From contig JADGIB010000245.1 in the NCBI GenBank assembly GCA_019683665.1, forward strand, positions 1-5,480: DNA of 5,480 nucleotides, given 5' to 3'. A model generated the notes under the pieces. The model was not told where the DNA came from. It saw only the letters and a program-made list of their open reading frames with translations, and made no database searches. This document shows positions 1 through 5,104 of this stretch, one piece after another. The stretch's first letter is position 1; every line of letters begins with the position of its first letter. This stretch comes from Solirubrobacteraceae bacterium. GTDB taxonomy: Bacteria; Actinomycetota; Thermoleophilia; Solirubrobacterales; Solirubrobacteraceae. A program made the translations under genes and the position numbers.

Positions 1-885
1 GGCTCCGCGGGGCTTGCGCCGGCCTGGGGGGGGGGGGCGCGGGGCGCGGGGGGGGGGCGCCGCGACGACCGGGTTGCGCAGCCGGCCGATGCCCTCGACC
101 TCGGTCTCGACGACGTCCCCGGGCTGCAGGCTGCGCTTCGGGTCCATGAACTCGCCGCAGCCCCACGGGGTGCCGGTGAGCAGGACGTCGCCCGGCTCGA
201 GCGTGAAGGAGGCCGAGCAGAAGGCGAGCAGCTCGGCGACGCCGAAGATCATCTCGGCGGTCGAGCTGTCCTGCACCGTCTCGCCGTTGACGATCGTCCG
301 CAGCCTGAGCCGCTGCGGGTCGCCGAGCTCGTCGCCGGTGACGACGACGGGGCCGAGCGGGCAGAACGTGTCGAGGCTCTTGCCCCGCACCCACTGGCCG
401 TCGGAGAACTGGACGTCGCGGGCGGAGACGTCGTTGGCGACGGTGTAGCCGAAGACGCAGTCGAGCGCGGTCGCCGGGTCCAGCCGCCGGGCGCGGCGGC
501 CGACGACGACGGCCAGCTCGACCTCCCAGTCGACCCGCTGCGTCAGCGCCGGGTCGATCTCGATCGCCTCGCCGGGGCCGATGACGCTCGACGGGAACTT
601 CGTGAAGACGAGCGGGCGCTCCGGCGCCTCCATCCCGGTCTCGCGGACGTGGTCGAGGTAGTTGAGGCCGATCGCGACGATCTTGCCGGGCCGCAGGGGG
701 GCCGCCGGCGGGGGCAGCTCGCCGGCGGGCTCGCCGCGGGCGACCGCCGCCTCGAGCTCGTCGGCGGGGAGGGCGGCGAGCGCGCCGACGTCCCGGCCGG
801 CGAGCTCGCGCAGGAGCCGCGGCTCGTCGCCGGCCCACGCCACGGGCACCGGCGCTCCGTCGAGGTGAACGAGTCCAAAGCGCAT
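1..885 (-). CDS. Fumarylacetoacetate hydrolase (FAH) family protein, partial (3' end runs off the left edge)
   Basis: Enzyme of the FAH superfamily, cytosolic and metal-dependent. Members cleave or isomerise acylpyruvates and related dicarbonyl acids in aromatic and sugar-acid breakdown; the exact substrate cannot be read here. Translation from the ATG at 885-883 gives 295 codons with no stop. After a variable N-terminal region of about 65 residues, the catalytic domain begins at GKIVAIGLNYLDH (67-79, His79 the expected catalytic base). The expected Mg2+/Mn2+ ligands follow: Glu121 and Glu123 in DWEVEL, and Asp152 in NDVSARD. RGKSLDTFCPLGP (168-179) and LLTGTPWG (235-242) are also family-typical. 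Homology should end near NPVV (271-274). Residues 276-295 are a Pro/Arg-rich tail encoded by C-tracts and are probably not genuine. The gene diverges from the GntR regulator. No Shine-Dalgarno precedes the ATG, so a leaderless mRNA is possible. The family is secure; the activity is open. Confidence 0.9.
   Translation of the reverse strand, partial: MRFGLVHLDGAPVPVAWAGDEPRLLRELAGRDVGALAALPADELEAAVARGEPAGELPPPAAPLRPGKIVAIGLNYLDHVRETGMEAPERPLVFTKFPSSVIGPGEAIEIDPALTQRVDWEVELAVVVGRRARRLDPATALDCVFGYTVANDVSARDVQFSDGQWVRGKSLDTFCPLGPVVVTGDELGDPQRLRLRTIVNGETVQDSSTAEMIFGVAELLAFCSASFTLEPGDVLLTGTPWGCGEFMDPKRSLQPGDVVETEVEGIGRLRNPVVAAPPPRAPRPPPPGRRKPRGA
26..57. repeat. Two long G homopolymers (12 and 10 G) with GC-only spacer
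   Basis: A run of 12 G (26-37) and a run of 10 G (48-57) are separated by cgcggggcgc. They fall just past the point where the FAH protein should end. The minus-strand reading of 1-60 contains no T, so no frame can contain a stop codon there. Either the tracts are real slippage-prone DNA or, more likely, this is a poorly resolved homopolymer stretch near a read or contig end. Confidence 0.85.
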
Positions 886-896
886 AGGTCAGACCA
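886..896. promoter_or_regulatory. Candidate GntR/FCD operator, GGTC-A-GACC palindrome
   Basis: Positions 887-895 read GGTCAGACC, a perfect 4+1+4 inverted repeat, with one further consensus base (A896) on one side. FadR-subfamily regulators of the GntR family typically bind TGGTC-N-GACCA-like sites, and this differs by one outer base. It abuts the ATG of the FAH gene and lies about 22-31 bp upstream of the possible GntR starts, where it could control both divergent genes. Assignment to the adjacent regulator is inference. Confidence 0.5.
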
Positions 897-912
897 ATCT
901 GTCGGGGGCCGG

Positions 913-918
913 TACGTT
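913..918 (+). promoter_or_regulatory. Possible -10 element for the GntR gene
   Basis: TACGTT fits the TANNNT pattern common in actinobacterial promoters. Its end is 8 bp before the GTG at 927, which would suit a leaderless transcript starting at or near that codon. The GGTCAGACC palindrome would then overlap the -35 position. The support is short-motif matching only. Confidence 0.25.
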
Positions 919-1556
919 TGCACATCGTGAGGACGTCGACCACCGCCGCCGCCGCGCTCCTGCGGGACGCGCTCGAGCGCCTCGACCTGCGGCCCGGCGA
1001 CCGGCTGCCGCCCGAGCGCGAGCTCGCGGCCGAGCTGGGGATCTCCCGGCCCGCGCTGCGCGAGGCCACCCGCCGGCTCGTCGACCTCGGCGTCCTGCGT
1101 GCCCGCCGGGGATCGGGGACCTACGTCGCGGAGATCGACCCCGCCGAGCTGCTCGCCGTCCGCGCGCGCCTCGAGCCGCTCGCCGCCGAGCTCGCCGCCC
1201 GGCACCGCACCGACGCGCAGCTCGCCGAGCTCGAGCGGCTCGCCGGCCGGCTCGACGGCGCGGCCGACGACCCGGCCGCGTTCGCCGCCCTCGACCTGCG
1301 TCTGCACGAGCTCGTCGCCGAGGCCGGCGGCAACCGCATCCTGCTGCGCGTCCTGGCCGACCTCGCCGACCTGCTGCGCTACTCGCGCGAGCGCACCGCG
1401 ATCAGCGCGCCGCTGCGCCGCCGCGCGGTGCGCGACCTCGGCGACCTCGTGCGCGCGATCGGCGTCGGCGACGCCGCCGCCGCGGCCGACGCGATGCGCC
1501 GCCACCTCGGGGCGGTCGGGGCCGAGCTCGACGCTGGCGGGCCCGCCGCCGGCTGA
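918..1556 (+). CDS. GntR-family transcriptional regulator, FadR/FCD subfamily
   Basis: DNA-binding regulator of 212 residues from the TTG at 918, or 209 from the GTG at 927. The GTG is equally plausible and would suit a leaderless transcript; no clear Shine-Dalgarno decides. The N-terminal winged helix-turn-helix spans about residues 10-72: LRPGDRLPPERELAAELGIS (24-43), the recognition segment SRPALREATRRL (43-54), and the wing RARRGSGTYV (61-70). An all-helical FCD effector domain follows, with DLRLH (126-130) carrying the usual Asp and His metal ligands and a C-terminal His196 in MRRHL. Where most relatives have an EHR motif before the AI.xGD helix, this protein has RDLGDL, so one usual His ligand seems missing. 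It diverges from the FAH gene, its likely target, and is convergent with the IclR gene. FCD ligands are usually organic or fatty acids; the ligand here is unknown. Confidence 0.9.
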   Translation: MHIVRTSTTAAAALLRDALERLDLRPGDRLPPERELAAELGISRPALREATRRLVDLGVLRARRGSGTYVAEIDPAELLAVRARLEPLAAELAARHRTDAQLAELERLAGRLDGAADDPAAFAALDLRLHELVAEAGGNRILLRVLADLADLLRYSRERTAISAPLRRRAVRDLGDLVRAIGVGDAAAAADAMRRHLGAVGAELDAGGPAAG

Positions 1557-1575
1557 GCGCCGCCCGGCGGGCGCC
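1557..1575. terminator. Possible hairpin between convergent genes
   Basis: The 19-bp gap between the two convergent regulator genes can fold as CGCCC (1561-1565), loop GGC, GGGCG (1569-1573), with one further pair beyond a mismatch. It is symmetrical enough to act on both strands, but has no T-tract on either side. Random GC-rich DNA forms such stems often, so this is a weak call. Confidence 0.2.
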
Positions 1576-2322
1576 TCACCGGCGCTCGGCCAGCCGCCGC
1601 GTCAGCTCGTCGCAGGCTGCGCGCAGCGCCGCGAGCGCGCGACGGCCGACCTCCTCGTCGTAGCGCGGCGTCGGGATCGACACGCACATCGCCGCGATCG
1701 CCTCGCCGTCCGGGTCGCGGACCGGCACCGCCAGGCAGCGGCAGCCGAGCAGGTACTCCTCCTCGTCGGCCCCGTAGTCGCGGGCGCGCGTCTCGCGCAG
1801 GTGCGCCAGCAGCTCGTCGACGTCGACGATCGTGCGCGGCGTCAGCCGTGGGAGCGTCGCCGCCCGCAGCCGCCGCTCCGCCTCGGCCTCGTCGAGCTGC
1901 GCGAGCAGCACCTTGCCCACCCCCGTGGCGTGGGCGTGCAGGCGCCGGCCGACCTCGGAGACGAGCTTCATCGGCTGCGGCGACTCGCTGATCGCCAGGT
2001 AGACGCTCTCGACGCCCTCCAGCCGCGCGAGCTGCACCGTCTCGCCCGTCACGTCGACGAGCCGGTCCATGAGCGGCTGCGCGAGGGCGACGAGGTCGTC
2101 GGCGCCGTCGTCGGCGCGGGCCAGCTCGCGCACCCGCGGGCCGAGCCGGTAGCGGCGGCCGCCTGGGTCGTAGGCGACGAAGCGGCGCCGCGCCATCGTG
2201 CGCAGCAGCGTCGAGGCCGACGAGCGCGGCATCCCGAGCGCGGCGGCGACGTCGACGAGGCGCAGCGGCTCGCTGCCGGCCAGCAGCTCGAGCACGGCGA
2301 GCGCGCGGTCGGCGGATTTCAC
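1576..2322 (-). CDS. IclR-family transcriptional regulator
   Basis: DNA-binding regulator of 248 residues from the GTG at 2322-2320. The N-terminal winged helix-turn-helix covers about residues 1-60, with SADRALAVLELLA (3-15), LRLVDVAAALGMPRSSASTLL (20-40) and the wing YDPGGRRYRLG (51-61). The C-terminal IclR effector domain (about 75-248) has the family signature HATGVGKVLLA (131-141) and GCRCLAVPVRDPDG (193-206), ending in the usual AAMCVSIPTPR segment. Length is typical for the family. The start was chosen because VKSADRAL is the usual beginning; an in-frame GTG at 2373-2371 would add 17 residues and place palindrome 2355-2370 inside the gene. It diverges from lutA across 99 bp and is the likely local controller of lutABC. 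IclR proteins may activate or repress, generally in response to small aromatic or carboxylic acids. Confidence 0.92.
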   Translation of the reverse strand: MKSADRALAVLELLAGSEPLRLVDVAAALGMPRSSASTLLRTMARRRFVAYDPGGRRYRLGPRVRELARADDGADDLVALAQPLMDRLVDVTGETVQLARLEGVESVYLAISESPQPMKLVSEVGRRLHAHATGVGKVLLAQLDEAEAERRLRAATLPRLTPRTIVDVDELLAHLRETRARDYGADEEEYLLGCRCLAVPVRDPDGEAIAAMCVSIPTPRYDEEVGRRALAALRAACDELTRRLAERR

Positions 2323-2354
2323 CGCGGCGGGCGGATCGGCGCCGGCCGGCTTCT

Positions 2355-2370
2355 GTTCACGGTTGTGAAC
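2355..2370. promoter_or_regulatory. Perfect inverted repeat GTTCAC-GGTT-GTGAAC, candidate IclR operator
   Basis: Both 6-bp arms match exactly around a 4-bp spacer. It lies in the divergent iclR-lutA region, 33 bp upstream of the iclR GTG and 51 bp upstream of lutA. IclR-family regulators typically bind short palindromes near their own promoter, so autoregulation is plausible. The pairing with this IclR protein is inferred from position. Confidence 0.55.
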
Positions 2371-2386
2371 CACGGGATCGCAATCA

Positions 2387-2413
2387 TGAACGATCGCCTC
2401 GGGCTGTGGTTCA
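2387..2413. promoter_or_regulatory. Second pair of TGAAC/GTTCA half-sites beside lutA
   Basis: TGAAC (2387-2391) and GTTCA (2409-2413) repeat the half-site of the 2355-2370 palindrome. Their start-to-start spacing is 22 bp, and 2387 lies 21 bp after the TGAAC at 2366, so the sites sit roughly on one face of the helix. An 8-bp inverted repeat, TGAACCAC (2366-2373) with GTGGTTCA (2406-2413), ties the two pairs together. They overlap the proposed lutA -35 and -10. Confidence 0.4.
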
Positions 2414-2415
2414 AT
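2387..2415 (+). promoter_or_regulatory. Possible lutA promoter, leaderless
   Basis: TTCAAT (2410-2415) matches four of six bases of TATAAT, and TGAACG (2387-2392) matches three of six of TTGACA, with a 17-bp spacer. If real, transcription would start at or within a base or two of the lutA ATG at 2422. This agrees with the absence of a Shine-Dalgarno. The hexamers are weak matches. Confidence 0.3.
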
Positions 2416-2421
2416 CCCGCC

Positions 2422-3156
2422 ATGCGGGTCGCCCTCTTCGTCACGTGCGTGAACGACACGTTCGCCCCGCAGGCCGCCCGCGCCACCGTCGAGCTGCTCG
2501 AGCGCCTCGGCCACGAGGTCGTCTTCCCGCCGCAGCAGACCTGCTGCGGGCAGATGCACGCCAACACCGGCTACCAGCTCGAGGCGGTCCCGCTCGCCCG
2601 CCGCTTCGTCCGCGTCTTCGGCGACCCGTCGTTCGAGGCGATCGTCTCGCCGTCGGCCTCGTGCGTCGGGATGGTCCACGACCAGTACCCGCGCCTGGCC
2701 GAGCTGGCCGGCGACCGCGACCTCGCCGAGCGCGTGCGCGAGCTCGCGCCGCGCGTCCACGACCTCACCACGTTCCTCGTCGACGTCCTCGGCGTCGAGG
2801 ACGTCGGCGCCGTCTTCCCCCACCGCGTCACCTACCACCCGACCTGCCACGGCCTGCGCGGCCTGCGGCTCGCGGACCGGCCGCTGCGGCTGCTGCGGGC
2901 GGTGCGCGACATCGACCTCGTTGAGCTGCCGGAGGCGGAGACGTGCTGCGGCTTCGGCGGCACGTTCGCGGTCAAGAACGCCGACACGTCGGCGGCGATG
3001 CTGGCCGACAAGGTGCGCTGCGTGCTCGACACCGGCGCCGACGTGTGCGCGGCGGCCGACTCGTCGTGCCTGCTGCACATCGGCGGCGGGCTCGAGCGCC
3101 AGCGCGCCGGCGTGCGGGCCATGCACCTCGCCGAGATCCTGGCCAGCACCCGATGA
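2422..3156 (+). CDS. lutA: LutA, L-lactate utilization protein A (CCG-domain iron-sulfur oxidoreductase subunit)
   Basis: Subunit of the cytosolic LutABC complex that oxidises L-lactate to pyruvate. The protein has 244 residues, close to the usual length of about 240. It starts with MRVALFVTC, as family members do; an in-frame ATG at 2386 would add 12 unlikely residues. Two CCG (cysteine-rich) domains are visible. The first has CCGQMHANTG at 41-50 and SASC at 78-81. The second has YHPTCHGLR at 138-146 (Cys142), CCGFGGTFAVK at 175-185, and DSSCLLHIGGG at 213-223 (Cys216). These cysteines are the expected iron-sulfur or heterodisulfide-type cluster ligands, and none is missing. The stop overlaps the lutB start (ATGA), implying co-transcription and translational coupling. 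IclR-type control from the divergent gene is likely. The related GlcF-like glycolate oxidase subunit is less likely because it is longer and has ferredoxin motifs. Confidence 0.95.
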   Translation: MRVALFVTCVNDTFAPQAARATVELLERLGHEVVFPPQQTCCGQMHANTGYQLEAVPLARRFVRVFGDPSFEAIVSPSASCVGMVHDQYPRLAELAGDRDLAERVRELAPRVHDLTTFLVDVLGVEDVGAVFPHRVTYHPTCHGLRGLRLADRPLRLLRAVRDIDLVELPEAETCCGFGGTFAVKNADTSAAMLADKVRCVLDTGADVCAAADSSCLLHIGGGLERQRAGVRAMHLAEILASTR

Positions 3157-4520
3157 GCGCGTCCTTCCCCCAGGCGGCGGCGGTCGAGCTGCGCAACGCC
3201 CAGCAGCGGCGCAACCTGCGCACGGCGACGACGACGATCCGGGCCAAGCGCGCCCGGGTCGTCGCCGAGGTCGACGACTGGGAGGCGCTGCGCGAGGCGG
3301 GCGCGCGGATCAAGGACGAGGCGCTCGCCCGCCTCGACGTCCACCTCGAGCGGCTGGAGGCGTCCGTCACGGCGGCCGGGGGGACGGTCCACTGGGCGCG
3401 CGACGCCGCCGAGGCGAACGCGATCGTGGCCCGGCTCGTGCGCGAGGCCGGCAGCGACGAGGTCATCAAGGTCAAGTCGATGGCCACCGACGAGATCGGC
3501 CTGAACGCCGCGCTGGCCGCCGAGGGGATCACCGCCCACGAGACCGACCTGGCCGAGCTCATCGTCCAGCTCGCCGGCGACCGCCCCTCGCACATCCTCG
3601 TCCCGGCGATCCATCGCAACCGCGTCGAGATCCGCGACCTCTTCCGCGACCGCTTCGGCGAGCCCCGCCTGACGAGCGACCCGGCCGAGCTGACCGCCGC
3701 CGCCCGCCGCCACCTGCGCGAGCGCTTCCTGCGCGTCGGGGTCGGCGTGTCGGGGGCGAACTTCGCCTGCGCCGACACCGGCGCCGTCTGCGTCGTCGAG
3801 TCCGAGGGCAACGGCCGCATGTGCACGACCCTGCCGCACACGCTCATCACGGTCATGGGCATCGAGAAGGTGCTCCCGCGCTTCGACGACCTCGGCGTCA
3901 TGCTGCGGCTGCTGCCGCGCTCGTCGACCGGCGAGCGGATGAACCCGTACACGTCGCTGTGGACCGGCGTCACCCCCGGCGACGGGCCGCAGGCCTTCCA
4001 CCTCGTCCTCCTCGACAACGGCCGCACCGCCACGCTGGCCGACCCGGTCGGCCGCCAGGCCCTGCGCTGCATCCGGTGCAGCGCGTGCCTGAACGTCTGC
4101 CCCGTCTACGAGCGCGCCGGCGGCCACGCCTACGGCTCGACCTACCCGGGCCCGATCGGCGCGATCCTCGCCCCCCAGCTCGCCGGGCTGCGCGACCACG
4201 CCTCGCTGCCGTGGGCGTCGAGCCTGTGCGGCGCCTGCTACGAGGTCTGCCCGGTGAGGATCGACATCCCGAGCGTCCTCGTTCACCTCCGCGGGCGGAT
4301 CGTGCGCGAGCAGGGCGCCCCCGCGTCCGAGCGGCTGGCCATGCAGGCGCTCGCGCGCGTCTTCGCCAGCCGCCGCCGCTACGAGGCCGCCCAGCGGGGT
4401 CGGCGGCTGACCCGCCTGGCCGCGCACCTGCCCGGCCCGCTGCGCGCCTGGAGCGAGGTGCGCGAGCCGCCGCGGGCGCCGGCCGAGACGTTCCGCGACT
4501 GGTGGCGGAGCCGGACGTGA
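3153..4520 (+). CDS. lutB: LutB, L-lactate utilization protein B (LUD domain plus ferredoxin-type 4Fe-4S domain)
   Basis: Electron-transferring iron-sulfur subunit of the LutABC L-lactate oxidising complex. The protein has 455 residues, near the usual 460-480. The ATG at 3153 overlaps the lutA stop; no Shine-Dalgarno is present, so coupling is likely. The N-terminal LUD domain covers roughly residues 60-300, including KVKSMATDEIGLN (106-118), GVSGANFACADTGAVC (198-213) and EGNGRMCTTLPHTLITVMG (218-236). The ferredoxin part has CIRCSACLNVCPVY (306-319) with the CxxCxxCxxxCP pattern, then GGHAYGSTYPGPIGA (323-337). A second cluster motif, SLCGACYEVCPVRID, follows at 357-371 with Cys359, Cys362 and Cys366. 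The C-terminal region (about 395-455) is Arg/Ala-rich and ends with a conserved-looking FRDWWRSR. All expected cluster cysteines are present, so the subunit should be functional. Confidence 0.95.
   Translation: MSASFPQAAAVELRNAQQRRNLRTATTTIRAKRARVVAEVDDWEALREAGARIKDEALARLDVHLERLEASVTAAGGTVHWARDAAEANAIVARLVREAGSDEVIKVKSMATDEIGLNAALAAEGITAHETDLAELIVQLAGDRPSHILVPAIHRNRVEIRDLFRDRFGEPRLTSDPAELTAAARRHLRERFLRVGVGVSGANFACADTGAVCVVESEGNGRMCTTLPHTLITVMGIEKVLPRFDDLGVMLRLLPRSSTGERMNPYTSLWTGVTPGDGPQAFHLVLLDNGRTATLADPVGRQALRCIRCSACLNVCPVYERAGGHAYGSTYPGPIGAILAPQLAGLRDHASLPWASSLCGACYEVCPVRIDIPSVLVHLRGRIVREQGAPASERLAMQALARVFASRRRYEAAQRGRRLTRLAAHLPGPLRAWSEVREPPRAPAETFRDWWRSRT
4504..4510 (+). promoter_or_regulatory. 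Ribosome binding site for lutC
   Basis: GGCGGAG inside the lutB 3' end contains GGAG (4507-4510), six bases before the GTG at 4517. It is the clearest Shine-Dalgarno in the window and supports the GTG that overlaps the lutB stop as the lutC start. Confidence 0.55.
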
Positions 4521-5090
4521 GCGCCGCGCGCGACGCCATCCTCGCCCGCATCCGCGCGGCCGCGTCGGACGGCGCCGGGCGGCCGGCCGCGCCCGGCGCG
4601 GATCGCCGACTACCGGGCCGCGGTCACGCGCGGCGCCGCCGGCGACGCGGCGATCGCGGCCGCGGTCGCCGAGGCCCTCGGCCGCCACGCCGCCCGGCGG
4701 GTGGTGGTGCCGCCCGGCCTGCCGGTCGCGTGGCTGCCGCCGGGGATCGAGGCGCTCGCCGACGACCCGCCGCTCGACCACGACGCGATCGCCGCCGCCG
4801 ACGGCGTCCTCACCGGCTGCGCGCTGGCGATCGCGCAGACCGGCACGATCGTCCTCGACCACACCGCCGGGCAGGGGCGGCGCGCGCTGACGCTCCTGCC
4901 GGACCTCCACGTCTGCGTCGTGCGCGCCGACCAGGTCGTCGCCGACGTGCCCGACGCGATCGCCGCGCTCGGCGACCGGCGGCGGCCGGTCACGTTCGTC
5001 AGCGGCCCGTCGGCCACGTCCGACATCGAGCTCAACCGGGTCGAGGGGGTCCACGGCCCGCGCCGCCTGGAGGTCGTGCTCGCCGGCTGA
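4517..5090 (+). pseudogene. lutC: LutC, L-lactate utilization protein C (LUD domain), frameshifted as read
   Basis: LUD-domain subunit of the LutABC lactate-oxidising complex. The 5' part, read from the GTG at 4517, encodes SAARDAILARIRAA, a typical LutC beginning. The rest is in another frame: IADYRAA from 4602, then VVVPPGLPVAWLPPG (from 4701), DGVLTGCALAIAQTGTIVLD, GQGRRALTLLPDLHVCVVRA and SGPSATSDIELNRVEGVHGP, ending in EVVLAG and TGA at 5088-5090. The downstream frame has no ATG, GTG or TTG between 4521 and 4701, so no alternative start rescues the full domain. The switch lies between about 4562 and 4601, and fits one extra base or two missing bases. Removing one base gives an intact protein of about 190 residues. 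Given the GC-rich local sequence and perfect motif preservation, a sequencing error is at least as likely as a true mutation. Confidence 0.85.
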
Positions 5091-5104
5091 GCCCGGCCCC
5101 GGCG

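Noticed and set aside
14..448. Plus-strand open frame opposite the FAH gene
   Set aside because: Its translation is Ser/Arg/Pro-rich with no domain, and the opposite strand encodes the conserved FAH catalytic core.
2386..2421. Upstream ATG for lutA adding 12 residues
   Set aside because: LutA proteins start at MRVALF-like sequence. The extension would also put the half-site array inside the gene.
2672..2684. TGGTC-CAC-GACCA perfect inverted repeat resembling a FadR-type operator
   Set aside because: It lies inside lutA where it encodes the conserved-looking MVHDQ segment, and its 3-bp spacer differs from the 1-bp spacer of the FadR-type site. A chance coding palindrome is more likely.
2323..3126. 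Extension of the IclR reading frame 268 codons upstream, antisense to lutA
   Set aside because: The IclR family begins at the VKSADRAL segment. The upstream part has low-complexity composition and covers lutA and the divergent promoter region.
3768..3826. Three extra cysteines in the LutB LUD domain (residues 206, 213 and 224) as a possible new metal site
   Set aside because: From memory, at least two of these occur in ordinary actinobacterial LutB proteins, and they do not form a recognised cluster motif.
2832..5054. A 740-codon open frame on the minus strand opposite lutA, lutB and lutC
   Set aside because: It lies antisense to clearly recognised Lut proteins and encodes a low-complexity Arg/Ala/Gly/Asp-rich product with no motif. 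Long antisense frames are expected at this GC content.
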